Below are positions 43,075 through 54,706 of a stretch of DNA of 64,000 nucleotides, piece after piece. The translations under genes and the position numbers were made by a program. The DNA is from Stomoxys calcitrans (lineage: Eukaryota; Arthropoda; Insecta; Diptera; Muscidae). The notes under the pieces are model-generated. The model saw only the letters and a program-made list of their open reading frames with translations. It did not search any database and was not told where the DNA came from. Each line of letters begins with the position of its first letter. Position 1 is the first letter of the stretch. The stretch covers positions 155,411,441-155,475,440 of the forward strand of contig NC_081553.1 in NCBI RefSeq assembly GCF_963082655.1, read 5' to 3'.

Positions 43075-43585
43075 TATATACCCTTCACCATAGATCGCAT
43101 ATGACAAGTTCTTTGCCCGGTATCTCTTTTTAGGCAAACAAAGGATAATGGATAAGCGATATGGTCCAATTCGGACCATTATTAAATTCAATGTTGGAGA
43201 TCAAGTAGAAGTTATTGTGTACAATTTCGGCCAATTCAGATAAGAATTGCGTCCTATAGGGGCTCAAGAAGTAAAATCGGAAGATCGGTTTATGTGGAAG
43301 CTGTATCAAGTTATAGCACGATTTAGATCATATTTGACACGTATGTTGAAGGTCGCAGGAGAAGCCGTTGTACATAACTTCAACCAAATCGGGTGAGAAT
43401 TGCGCCTTCTATTGCGAGTCTTAAGAAGCATAATCAGGTAATAGGCCGATTTGAACTAATATTTAGCGCAATTGGGTACAGTGATACCTAAACACTTCAT
43501 GCTAAATTTCAGCGAAATCGGATAAGAATTGCGACCTCTAGTGGCTCAAGAAGTCAAGATCCCAGATCGGTTTATATGGCAGCCG
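43075..43585 (+). repeat. 153-bp-repeat element fragment
   Basis: Decayed left half of the same element as 41,332-42,545 (CCCTTCACCATAGATCGCAT, GGCTCAAGAAGTAAAATCGG). It is preceded directly by the Helitron fragment. Confidence 0.65.
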
Positions 43586-43729
43586 TCTATTATCACCGTT
43601 TATTAATGAAATAAAGAGGAAGAAAGCTAAATATTCAATGACTAAACGTTCTGGAATAAAAAATTTAGATTTTAATAAAATAACATTTATGAATTCCAAG
43701 AAACATTTATCTTTTTGCATACATATATG

Positions 43730-43935
43730 TATAACATAAGAGATGCGTGAAAGACTCATCATCGCCCAGCCCAAACGGCTAAAGCTAGAATCATGAAATT
43801 TTGAACATATGTTGTCTTGGGTCAACGACGGGATAAGACGGATTTTGGTGATATTTGTACGTCTAGGTACTCAAAAGTACGAAATGGTGACTTTTTGCCC
43901 AGCGCAAATGGTAAGAGCTAGTCTCGAAAAAATAA
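43730..43935 (+). mobile_element. Helitron-type 5' fragment
   Basis: Contains GCCCAGCCCAAACGGCTAAA and GTACGTCTAGGTACTCAAAA, like the 5' end and first internal repeat of the family at 62,440-63,680. Confidence 0.6.
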
Positions 43936-43944
43936 GGTTTGGAA

Positions 43945-44245
43945 AAAAAACAAGTAAAAGCTTGCAAAGTTCGGTTCTTATATACCCTCCACCATGGATC
44001 ACATTTGTCAAGTTCTTTGAATGACTAATCGAGTAATCGATTCATATGGTGGCTATATCAGGATATGAACTGATTTAGACCATACTTAACGCAGTTGTTG
44101 GAAGTTATAACGAAACACTTCATGCAAAATGTCGGCCAAATCGGATAAAAATTTCGCCTTCGCTCTAGAAGCTCAAGAAGTCAAGACCCAAGGTCTGTTT
44201 ATATGGCAGCTGTATCAAAACATGGACCGATGTTTTGATACAGCC
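43945..44245 (+). repeat. 153-bp-repeat element fragment
   Basis: Left terminus AAACAAGTAAAAGCTTGCAA at 43,948 and the CCCTCCACCATGGATC box, then two shortened internal units. The right terminus is missing. Confidence 0.65.
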
Positions 44246-44259
44246 ATTTACCACACCTG

Positions 44260-45420
44260 CTACCGTGTCTGCATGAATGTTGTCTAGACCTGTTTAATAT
44301 TCCGCTTGATTTAAAGGTTCTCTCTTGTAGCGCTGAACCTCATGCTCTACATCATGTTGATCTACCTAAAGGCTTCTGGGCGGTGGATATATATCCACAA
44401 GATGATGATTTGGATGGTCTCTGCGACCCAAAAGGTATTGCTTAGACAGCATGTAGTTATATCTTCGTACTGGTAGGATCTTTGTCTCCTGATGGAGGTG
44501 GTCTACATGAGAACTAAGGAGACGACCCGTCGCAGTTCGGTGGGCGGCATTCTGACAGATCTGAATATTATTCCACTGCGTGTCACAAAGCGGACGAGAC
44601 CACACTGGCGCTGCATAACTTACCACAGACCAATCGCTTTGTACGTGGTCAACAAGGTTTCTTTGTCTGCACCCCAGTGCTGCCAGCAAGTGACTTGATG
44701 ACCTTGTTTCTACTTTTGACTTTATCGCAAATTGCTGTGGCATGTGGTGAGAATGTGTAAGAGCTGTCAAATGTGACACCAAGTATTTTGGGTCACTTGA
44801 TGGTCGGAATCATTTCTCCATCGACCATCACAGTCAGCTCAGTATTCACCTCACGCGTAGTGAACAATTTGGCTGAAGATTTGGCGGCAGATATCTTCAG
44901 ATTTCTTGCAGCGAAATATGAGGCAAGTTCGTTTAGGTAGACGTTCAACCTATCGCAGATGTCAATAATGGGTGGGGGGCCTGATGCCATGATCGTACAA
45001 TCGTCCGCATATGACATGATCTCTATGACGTCTGGAGGGGGTGGAATGGAGGCTAGGTAGAGGATAAACAGTGCGGGTGATATTACCCCAGCTTGGTGAA
45101 CTCCCTGTTTCACTCTACGGTGTTTCGACTTCTTATCCCTAAATTCCACACATGACTGGCGACCACACAGATAATTCGTTTCAGGCCTGGTTGGAGGGAC
45201 GAGTTGGCTATATCCTCAAATAATTTGGCATGACTGACTGTGTCGAATGCCTTCGATAGGTCCAGTGCCACGAGGACCGTCCTATCACATGGCCTGGGTT
45301 GATTGAAGCCACGGAAAATGTGTGCGATGATGAGATGAAATCCATATTGATGCTCGGTGAATGGAAATTCTCCTACGAGGCTTGGGAGGAATCGTACCGA
45401 ATGTGTGAGAAATAGTACGT
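44260..45420 (-). pseudogene. LINE RT fragment (Jockey-like superfamily)
   Basis: Minus strand. 45,150-45,410 includes a stretch with the Leu-Asp-Leu-Ser-Lys-Ala-Phe-Asp palm motif. 44,793-45,149 reads VEFRDKKSKHRR-like then GVISPALFILYLASIPPPPD and the catalytic MSYADDCTIMASG. 44,366-44,782 is the thumb and C-terminus (YAAPVWSRPLCDTQWNNIQI, VRRYNYMLSKQYLLGRRDHP). Frames are broken at about 44,790 and 45,150. The endonuclease and ORF1 are absent, so it is truncated as well as mutated. Confidence 0.82.
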
Positions 45421-45600
45421 TTAGAGCCGCAATTGGTATTTTTTTTTAAATTGAGCTAGAGCTTTGAATTTCGGACCTTGCGTACACCATTGGCAACCTA
45501 AGTCGGGTGAATATAAGTGTTATAATTACAAAGGAAGATTCCAGAAATGTGTGTACATTCAACATATTTTCAAAAGGTTACTATAATAAAAATTAAACAA
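45421..45600. other. Short spacer with Helitron-like internal fragment
   Basis: 45,430-45,490 (AATTGAGCTAGAGCTTTGAA) resembles the internal repeats at 62,640-62,800. Nothing else is recognised. Confidence 0.45.
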
Positions 45601-46075
45601 GTTATTCAAACATATCAACTTTTCCGCCAGAGACTGGCCTGCTTCGGGGTCACAGGGGTACTGAGATCCGCACCGCAGACAGGCCTGGAGGCGATGCTGG
45701 GGGCCTATATTCGGAATAGCGCCGCCAGGGTCGCGTTTAGGCTGAGAGAGCTGAAGGAGCATGGTTGGGGACACAGTTCGATTCTAGTAGGATCTCCGAC
45801 TACCTGCACCAGGCCGACTGGAGTGAGGGCATTCTCGATTCAATTTCCTGGGAAGGATGAATGGAGGGCGAATGCTGTACTTGAGGAGAACGAGACCTCG
45901 ATCTGCACCGATGGCTCCAATATGGAGTCAGGGACTGGATTGGGGGTCTACTCTGATGCACTCAATTTCAGTGTGTCTATAAAACTGCCGGAGGAGTGTG
46001 CGGTCTTCTGGGCAGACGTCGGATTCTTGTTTGAACTGTTGAGTGGAGCGTTTTGTTATTTCGATCCGCAAGAAT
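45600..46075 (+). pseudogene. RNase H-bearing LINE fragment
   Basis: The plus-strand frame at 45,547-46,092 reads LACFGVTGVLRSAPQTGLEA (post-RT thumb region of I/LOA-type elements), then an RNase H start, ICTDGSNMESGTGLGVYSDA, and EECAVFWADV. The first catalytic Asp is present, and AEV-type Glu is changed to ADV. The rest of RNase H is lost. It is distinct in sequence from LINE A. Confidence 0.7.
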
Positions 46076-46124
46076 TTTTCTGTAACTCGTAATAGATTAT
46101 TATTTTTGGAAGAAAATTTTAAGT

Positions 46125-49100
46125 CACTCAGATCCTGAATCCATACTTGGAAGACTAAGGGAATATAATCCCAATCTTTCAATCACCGACTGCAAGATTG
46201 GTAGATTGGATGAGGTTGATGGTCAGACCTCAACAAGTCTGAAGGAGTTGTATCCTATGGATTTAACAAGTTGAAACTGAAGGTCTATAGATACGGTGGG
46301 GTTGGGGAATTAGGAGACGAATCGGCAGTTGTTGCTGAACTCTTGCCTGAAGAACTATCGACCACATCGCTAAAGTCTGGCGGGTTGCAGGAAACTAAAA
46401 ATCCGTCTGCCACAATCGAGACAGGAGGGGAAAGCATCGAAAGGGGAATCGACAAGCCCTGTCTGGGTGGGTCATCTGGTTGGACTGCGCTCAAGGTGTG
46501 CGCCATCGGGGATGCATGGAATTCAAAAAGTACTTTGACAGCAGCTGCTAATGCACATCAATGGGGGAATTGTTCACACCGCAACCGTCCAGTGTCCTGA
46601 GAAAGAGTGGTTCCACAGCTTTCTCACCTGCCCCTGGATGCGTACGGAAGCTCATCATGACAATATCTAACGAATCTTGTGAGGATGAACTCCTGGCGGA
46701 ATCAGAAGACGAGGCTAACACAACAGTGGTGGCAGTTCTGAATCCTGACTATGGTCCGGTTTCTACAGATAAATCTCCACTATTGTAGGCCGCTTCGGGA
46801 TTTGACGTGGTTCTTATCCAGGAATCATGGGTGTGTGGAGGAATGGTTCGTGAACTAAGAATTCCGGGAATTAAACAACTTAAGGGTACGGGTAATGGGA
46901 GACACAGAGCCCGTATTCTTTCAAAGGGTAGTCTAGATATTTTTCCTTTTCCGTCGCTAAGCACTGATGATTCAGAAGTAGCCAGCCCTGAAATGGCACA
47001 CAATTTAGAGATGACGCCTTCAAACCTTAAGTCGCTGGTTGAAGTCGCTTCTGTAGAGAAAAAATACCACATAGTAGGCAGGAGGTAGTAGATATTACCT
47101 TTGTATCGGAAACTATAAGCGCAAGAATATGCGAAAGGGCAGTGTTGGATGACCACAGCTTCTCTGATCATTGTTATATTAGTTTAAGCCTTGGAGAAAA
47201 TATTGCAAAAGTGGTCCTTCTGCTAAACAGAACAAAGGCGGATTGGGATATAATTCTGAACGTCTATCCCTTCTACCAGACCAGAAAAGGAAGTGGCAAC
47301 TGCGCAGCATATAGACCTAATGTTCAGGCGGATAACGAAATCTCTGAATGACTCGCTTGTGTCCCTTGGCTTGGCACTGGGACAAGCAAACAAGCAAACA
47401 ACTACCGCCATGGTGGACCCCTGAGCTGGTTGGTCTAAGCAAAGACTACAGAAAACTCTTCAACAGAGCAAAAGCCACATCTTTAATGCTGAGCTAAGAA
47501 AATACAATATAAGGGTGCGCTGAGAAAGGCTCAGAACAAATCCTGGGTAGAATTCTGCAACTCCGTGGAGGATACACCTGAGGCCTCTAGGTTAAGGTTG
47601 TCGAGACTTATTACTGTGGGGTATATTTAGAAGTCAACGAATGTGTGGATAATGTCTAGTGGGGAAAACCCCGAAACTACTCGTTGATACACATTTTCCG
47701 GGAAATTCTCCATGGCGCCAGAAGAGGAAATTGTGCCTGTGCCGAAAATCCATCGAACAATAAGAAGTTTCGGCTCCTTTAAGTCGCCAGGCCCTGATAA
47801 TGTATCATCTGACTGGTTCCTTGGCTTAGGGAGCTATACTCTGCTTGTATCAGCATGTCATATATACCTGTGGGATGGAGGGACAAGAAGGTCATTTTTA
47901 TTTCGAAAGCAGGAAAACCTTACCACATGAAGGCGAAAGATTTTCCTCATATTAGTCTGTCATCCTTTATGGTGAAGACTCTAGAGAGGTTGATAGATAC
48001 ATAGAAGGATGCATATAGTAAAGGCAAATCCACTGAAACATCTCTTAACGACCCAGTCGGCTACATAGCGGTTCTTTTGCTGTCAAGGAATACACAATGG
48101 TACCATTTTTTAACATGGAACGTCCTTCTAATAATGTTAAATCGGTGTACTGTTTCCTCTATTTCAAAACATTGCTATTAACAGTATATAGTTGTCTCTA
48201 GAAGAAAAAGGTGTAAAAGTGGTCGAGTTTGCTGATAACGTGGCAATTGCGGTTAGGTGAAAGTTTCCCAGCACTCTAAGAGATATACTTCAGGAAGCTC
48301 TACGTGCAACAGCGAAGTGGGCTACGAAAAGTGGTCTAGGTATGAAACCGTGCAACACAGAAGTAATTATTTTCAGCAGGAGATACAAGTTGCCTACAGA
48401 AACACCTGTTTCCTTGGGAGGAGAGAATGTTCCATTTACAGAAAGCGCAAAATACCTGGGTGTTTTGCTGGACAGGAAATTGAACATCAAATCCAACATT
48501 TTGGAAAGGGCAAGAAAGGCAACTAGTTCTTAGGCCTATAATGCTATATGGTGTTGTGGTCTGGTGGACGGCGCTTCGAAAGTCCACCTACTGGTTAATA
48601 CTTAACCGAATCCAAAGGATGGCTTGTTTGTGCACCACAACCACACTGAGGATGACACCATCTGATGCACTGAATTTAATGCTACATCTAATGCCTCTGG
48701 ACATTGTGGCTAGATAAACTGCAGCCGTGATATTAAGGGAGCTTTCTCATTGGTCTTGTGGCGGCTACGGACACTATGTCATTCTTGTACCAATATCCGA
48801 TGTTCCAGGCAGTGTGGATTACACTCTACCTGAGCCGCTTTTTGATAAAAATTACTGTACCACTATTCGTTATAGAACCGATTGGAACTACGATATACCT
48901 GGTAACAGAAGTTCATTGACTTCTATACGGATGGTTCCAAACAAAACGACCAGGTGGGCTTTGGGGTGTACTCTAAAGATCTAGCGTGTATCAAGCGGAG
49001 ATCCTTGCATTTAAGGAAGTGGTGGAATGGTTAACATATAATGTCATTACGACGATTGACATAAATATCTTCTCAGACAGCCAGGTAGCCATTTAATCCC

Positions 49101-49545
49101 TGGAGAACGTATTTCTGAACACTAAAACCGCCCTCAATTGTCACAGAACTCTCAACGAGATGGCTGAAAAGTTGAAAATTCATCTGTTCTGGTGCCAGGC
49201 CACAGATATATCTCAGAGAATTGTGGAGGGGACGATCTTGCGCGACTAGGAACTACCCTACACATTGAATAAAAGATAGTCACAAAGAGGGGGCTGTGAG
49301 CATTCAAAAACTATATGGCCTAATCTAGAGTTAAAGAGGTTTACCGCTTTGCTGTCATTGGCTAGAACAGACGTCTCAGATGTGTGTCCGTCATTACAGG
49401 TCACTGTCTAATCGGAAAACATGCTGACAGACTGAAGGTTGCTAGCAACGACTTTTGCAGAAGCTGTGGTATCACAATGGATGAGAATGTCTAAGTGTGT
49501 CTGATGGCAGACTGCCTCTTAAAGCTTATCTAACCTAGACAGAGG
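46125..49545 (+). mobile_element. LINE A, copy 2 (plus strand), decayed
   Basis: Order as in copy 1 but inverted: ORF1 remnant from GRLREYNPNLSITDCKIGRL at 46,140; endonuclease around 46,790-47,340 (DVVLIQESWVCGGMV, SFSDHCYISLSLGE); RT 47,380-48,530 (SFGSFKSPGPDNVSS, an altered catalytic FADNVAIAV near 48,225, AKYLGVLLDRKLNIK); RNase H 48,880-49,200; 3' tail to 49,545 (GTGGTATCACAATGGATGAG, ending TAACCTAG). Stops and frameshifts are frequent. The 5' end starts within ORF1, so this copy is truncated. Confidence 0.82.
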
Positions 49546-50370
49546 TCTGTGCCATAGCAGTGGCCGCAAGGGAAATTGTGGGATTTACTGCCCTCGAAAC
49601 TCAGAATTTACGTGGACAGTATGGCGGCGCTCAAGGCCTTAGGGTCGAGGTTGGTGAGGTCGAGATGCGTGGCGATTTGTTTGGAGTTCCTGGATAGGCT
49701 CCAGACCCACGATGTGACGCTGACATGGGTTCCTGGGCATGAGGGGATCCCACTGCGCCGAGCGGACCAGTCACCGGTCTTCCTTACATGCATTTTGTCG
49801 AGCTACTGAACACAGAAGAGGGGATGGCAAGGGCGGCGTCGGTGGCGAGGTGGGATATTTAATAAGAGGTCGATGAGTACCTTGGCAGGGGTCATAACCG
49901 GACGGTGTGCCATCGGCCGCATGGCGGTGCGCATGGGAATACCGTAAAATGACTTCTGTACTAGTGGCCTCGATGAGGGTGAAGAGGAGGCTTTTGATCA
50001 CTTGCTGTGTTTATGTCCGGATCTGCAGGACGTAGGCTCTCCTTTCTGGGGAGCCGTTTCTTCTGTAATCTGGGTGAACTTGGGAACGTAGGTCTCCTGA
50101 GATAAGTTGAAGGAACAGGATGGCTCCGACAGGGGGTGTTATAAGCTCCGGCGTGGGTACATCCGTGCTTACGTTGGAATGGGCGTTTCTTAACCCCACG
50201 CTCGTGTTCTCCATTCCTCCTGTCTTTGTTTTATTTGTCTATGACCTCTAGTCCGAGGTCTCCCATCTTCTTTTTCTTCCCTTTCTTTCTAGGGTACCAT
50301 AGTGGGACAGGATGGCCTCCGAGTGAACTCACCTTTGCTGGGCAACCCACTCAACCTAACTTTTCCGCCG
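49545..50370 (+). pseudogene. Second RNase H piece with its own LINE 3' end
   Basis: Directly after the LINE A tail, the frame at 49,576-49,809 reads LPSKLRIYVDSMAALKALGS then VTLTWVPGHEGIP, an RNase H C-terminal half with Asp (YVDS) and His (VPGHEG). It runs on through a cysteine/histidine-type segment (EEAFDHLLCLCPDL in broken frame near 49,990) to a 3' end near 50,365 reading CACTCAACCTAAC. The same LINE A tail to RNase H junction is present at 14,440-14,451 in the other locus. Confidence 0.7.
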
Positions 50371-51540
50371 CTAATGATGTTCACATCGTAAGGAGAAAAT
50401 CGCTTAGTTCTACCTCTGGTTCGATTTGAACACAGCACTGGAATATTTTCTTGTGAAATTTTTTGATTCTTCTTGATTTCGACCATCAGAAATGTGTAAG
50501 TTCTAAACGAACGTACAAAACGCTCTGCTTGGCCATTGGATGCTGGGTGAAATAGGACTGTTGTTATGTTCAATTGCATTTTGATTGCAATATTGCTTAA
50601 GACTTTATTGCACGGCATGTAGTTTTCTTATGACATGTCAAATTTAGCACATGTTGAGTTGTACATGTCGTGTGATACAAACTAAACTAACATATGAAAA
50701 TCACTTTGCAAAAAGCACATGTATTTTTTTCGATTAGAGCGTGCTCTATTCCTTCTGACAAAAACATAAAGAAATCAGCTATTTTTGTTGTCAGTTGAAT
50801 GAAAGCATCCCAAATTAAATTGTTTTCGCAAATTTATGACTTAACCAGCGTTCTCCAAACTTTAACAATTTTTACGCACAAAAGAAATCAGCTTTTGTTC
50901 AAATTTTTTGGTTATGTCATACGAAAATAACATACAGGTGTGATAGAAAAAATGATGAATCGTATGTAAATTGACAATTTTGACGAACATTTTCAATTAC
51001 AAAATAAAGTAACATGTCATAAGACATCTACATGCCGTGTAATAGAGCCTTTAATCTCAACTGAAGTAAATTGTGGACCATTGTCTGAGACTATCGTTTT
51101 TGATAAATTTGCGCTGCAAACATTTTATTCACTTGTTGTAGCAACAGTACTTGTAGAATGCATTTTTTAACAAACCATGAAGCTTCCTGGCATGGTCCGG
51201 CAAAATCTATTTGATGGTGTTTGCCATGCTTTAAATTCTTTTTTGGGCATTTTTAATTGTGAAGCGCATATCAATCACTGACCGCCTTTTGCCTCCATAT
51301 TTTTGTCGTTTACTGGGCACCAACAGTATCGCCTTGATAATTGTTTTGTTTTTACTACTGCCCCGTGTCCTTCATGGAGCAAGTTGAAATTTTTTTTTAT
51401 AACAACATGGAATCGCCACTCTATTACAATCGGTTTGTAAAATGATCCATTAATTGACTTCATGAATTCAGAAAACATAACTTGTTGCCTGCCTTTCCAA
51501 CAGCTGCTGTGTCCATTGAATCTGATTATCAATATTGCCC
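50371..51540 (-). pseudogene. Gypsy-type LTR retrotransposon integrase fragment
   Basis: Minus strand. 51,275-51,532 includes LLHEGHGAVVKTKQLSRRYC, the zinc-binding H2C2 region of integrase. 51,055-51,230 includes HHQIDFAGP (first catalytic Asp) and IVSDNGPQFTS (second Asp). 50,480-50,580 includes FHPASNGQAERFVRSF with the catalytic Glu. A MITE at 50,601-51,050 sits between the second Asp and the Glu, and frameshifts occur on both sides. LTRs, protease and RT are not seen in the window. No envelope gene is visible. Confidence 0.85.
50601..51050. mobile_element. 450-bp TTAA-flanked MITE (piggyBac-like)
   Basis: TTAA lies on both sides (50,597-50,600 and 51,051-51,054). The ends are inverted repeats over more than 20 bp: GACTTTATTGCACGGCATGT at the left and, in complement, AGGCTCTATTACACGGCATG at the right, with a second imperfect inverted block (TCTTATGACATGT) just inside. 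Removing the element and one TTAA leaves the integrase frame reading VEIKQYCNQNAIEH, which supports the boundaries. A TTAA target is typical of piggyBac elements. There is no coding capacity. Confidence 0.85.
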
Positions 51541-51576
51541 ATTATGAATTAAAAAAAAATTAAATGTTCTCTTATT

Positions 51577-53497
51577 TTTATACCCTCCACCATAAGATGG
51601 GGGGTATACTAATTTCGTCATTCTGTTTGTAACTACTCGAAATATTCGTCTGAGACCCCATAAAGTAAAGGGTGATTTTTTTGAGGTTAGGATTTTCATG
51701 CATTAGTATTTGACAGATCACGTGGAATTTCAGACATGGTGCCAAAGAGAAAGATGCTCAGTATGCTTTGACATTTCATCATGAATAGACTTACTAACGA
51801 GCAACGCTTGCAAATCATTGAATTTTATTACCAAAATCAGTGTTCGGTTCGAAATGTGTTCATTCACCGTTCAGCGATGAGGCTCATTTCTGGTTGAATG
51901 GCTACGTAAATAAGCAAAATTGCCGCATTTGGAGTGAAGAGCAACCAGAAGCCGTTCAAGAACTGCCCATGCATCCCGAATAATGCACTGTTTGGTGTGG
52001 TTTGTACGCTGGTGGAATCATTGGACCGTATTTTTTCAAAGATGCTGTTGGACGCAACGTTACGGTGAATGAACACATTTCGAACCGAACACTGATTTTG
52101 GTAATAAAATTCAATGATTTGCAAGCGTTGCTCGTTAGTAAGTCTATTCATGATGAAATGTCAAAGCATACTGAGCATCTTTCTCTTTGACACCATGTCT
52201 GAAATCCCACGTGATCTGTCAAATACTAATGCATGAAAATCCTAACCTCAAAAAAATCACCCTTTATATATATTCTTGATCGTCGTGACATTTTATGTCG
52301 ATCTAGCCATGTCCGTCCGTCCGTCCGTCTGTCTGTCGAAAGCACGCTAACTTCCGAAGGAGTAAAGCTAGCCGCTTGAAATTTTGCACAAATACTTCTT
52401 ATTAGTGTAGGTCGGTTGGTATTGTAAATGGGCCATATCGGTCCATGTTTTGATATAGCTGTCATATAAACCGATCTTGGGTCTTGACTTCTTGAGCCTC
52501 TAGAGGGCGCAATTCTTATCCGATTTGAATGAATTTTGGCACGACGTGTTTTGTTGTAATATCCAACAACTGTGCCAAGTATGGTTCAAATCGGTTCATA
52601 ACCTGATATAGCTGCCATATAAACCGATCTTGGGCCTTGACTTCTTGAGCCTCTAGAGGGCGCAATTCTTATCCGATTGGAATGAAATTTTGCATGACGT
52701 GTTTTGCTATGATATCCAACAACTGTGCCAAGTATGGTTCAAATCGGTTCATAACCTGATATAGCTGCCATATAAACCGATCTTGGGTCTTGACTTCTTG
52801 AGCCTCTAGCGTGCGCAATTCTTATCCGATCAAAATGAAATTTTGCACAACGTGTTTCGTTATGATATCCAACAACTGTGCCTAGTATGGTTCAAATCGG
52901 TCCATAACCTTATATAGCTGTCATATAAACCGATCTTGGGTCTTGACTTCTTGAGCCTCTAGAGTGCGCAATTCTTATCCGATTTGAATGAGTTTTGGCC
53001 CGACGTGTTTTGTTATGATATCCAACAACTGTGCCAAGTATGGTTTAAATCGGTTCATAACCTGATATAGCTGTCATATAAACCGATCTGGGATCTTGAC
53101 CTATAGAGGTCGCAATTATTATACGATTTGCCTGAAAAATTGTACGACGGATTCTCTCATGACCGTCAACATACGTGTTTATTATGGTCTGAATCGGTCT
53201 ATAGCCCGATACAGCTCCCATATAAATCGATCTCTCTATTTTACCTCTTGACCCCCCAAAGGGCGCAATTCTTATTCGAATTGACTGACATTTTACACAG
53301 GTCTCCAACATATAATTTAATTGTGGTCCAAACCGGACCATATCTTGATATCGCTCTAATAGCAAAGCAAATCTTTTCTTATATCCTTTTTTGCCTAAGA
53401 AGAGATGCCGTGAAAAGAACTCGACAAATGCGATCCATGGCGGAGGGTATATAAGATTCGGCCCGGCCGAACTTAGCACGCTTTTACTTGTTTCTTG
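51577..53497 (-). mobile_element. Internally tandem dispersed element, minus-strand copy (153-bp units)
   Basis: Inverted relative to 41,332-42,545. It starts TTTTATACCCTCCACCATAA and ends CACGCTTTTACTTGTTT after a GGCCCGGCCGAA palindrome. The 153-bp period is visible at CTTGAGCCTC (52,491, 52,644 and onward to about 53,100). It is interrupted at 51,668-52,265 by a mariner fold-back element. Without that insertion it is about 1.3 kb, with one internal unit more than the plus-strand copy. Confidence 0.82.
51668..52265. mobile_element. 598-bp mariner fold-back element with captured transposase ends
   Basis: TA occurs on both sides (51,666-51,667 and 52,266-52,267). Both ends begin AAGGGTGATTTTTTTGAGGT and stay inverted copies of each other for about 205 bp with about two mismatches. 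Each arm includes the start of a transposase frame, MNRLTNEQRLQIIEFYYQNQ. The central 190 bp encode another part of the transposase on the plus strand, FSDEAHFWLNGYVNKQNCRI and WCGLYAGGIIGPYFFKD, with the second catalytic Asp region. The helix-turn-helix C-terminus and the third acidic residue are missing, so it is non-autonomous. It lies inside the 153-bp-repeat element. Confidence 0.88.
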
Positions 53498-53700
53498 TTG
53501 CCACTGTTATAATTACAAAGGAAGATTCAAGAATGATTTTATTTTATGGAAATGAATAGAAAAAATGTGTGTACCAAGGCGTATATAATAATGGTGGCCA
53601 CATCGGCGAATTGCTACAATAAAGAACCTTTTCTGGGAATTTGATATGTCAAAATTTGTATCGAATATCGAAAATTCGACTCGCCCTGACATTTAAAATT
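53498..53700. other. Short unassigned spacer
   Basis: No feature seen between the repeat element and LINE C. Confidence 0.45.
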
Positions 53701-54706
53701 TTCGGCAAATTTGTTTCGGCCAATTAGAGCAAGAAGAAAGCCGAAATGCAACTTCTATTTTTCCTGAATCCAGATTGCCTTTGCGATAAATAGTCGTTTG
53801 TGTGTATGATTTCGTTGATTTGATTATATATCAGCTTCTCTAATATTTTCGACAAGAAAGATGAAATTGCTATCGGCCTGAAATCATTATTGGGTTTAGG
53901 AAGTGGTAAAATTTTTGCATTTTTCCAACAATCAGGTAATATAGACTTTGTAAGGACTGTATTGTAGACATAAGTTAGATAAGGCAAAATTGCTGGGATC
54001 AACAGCCTGACCAGTCGCGGTTCTATTTCATCCATGCCTATTCCGTTAGAGTGGATTTTCATTACAGTCGAGAGAACTTCATCCTGGGTTACTGTACGAA
54101 ATGTAAATGTATTTTCAATTGGCACATGACAGTATTCTAAATCATCATTTTCGCTTCTGACGTTTGAATTCTCCCCAACGAGTTTAGAATTAAAACTATC
54201 TACATCACCAACAACAGAAATGATTTTATTCTGCTTTTGCCCAATGCCAATACGTCGAATTTCTTTCCATTTACTTTTGCTACTTACGACGTTTTCAAAT
54301 TTTCGTCTGTAAAAATTCGACTTAGCGATTCCTGATTAGTCACTGGACAACTTATATAAGGTATAAAACTCTTAAGTTTTAAATCGTTTTCATCTTTTAT
54401 AATTACTATCTCTTATAGAAATCAATCGCTTTAAATAATCATTAAACCAAGGCTTTTCATCGTACTTAATAAGTTTACGCCTCAATGGTACACATTTTTC
54501 AAGCATAGTGTTTATATTGGTTCGTAGAAACGTCACCTGGTCATTTACATCTTGTGGGTAATAGACTTTCTCCCAGTTAATATTAACAAGTGTCTGCTCC
54601 AGCAGTGCATAATCAATATTTTTATAATCGTGATATTGAATGTTTTCTGCCTCACGTTTCACATTTGATCGTAAAACATAAATAATAAAAACATTGAAGC
54701 GGATAA
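53700..54706 (-). pseudogene. LINE C: linker and reverse transcriptase N-terminal part
   Basis: Minus strand. 54,390-54,690 is the linker (NVKREAENIQYHDYKNIDYA, ENCV-type CVPLRRKLIKYDEKPWFNDY). 53,724-54,125 is the RT start: NGIGMDEIEPRLVRLLIPAI, YVYNTVLTKSILPDCWKNAK, FRPIAISSFLSKILEKLIYN and QSGFRKNRSCISAF, after which coding ends. The catalytic YADD half of the RT is absent. Motif style is close to LINE B. The element continues upstream beyond the Helitron at 57,506-61,090. Confidence 0.83.

Noticed and set aside
50371..51540. Gypsy fragment as part of an infectious endogenous retrovirus
   Set aside because: Only a broken integrase is present; no LTR, protease or envelope reading frame is visible in the window.
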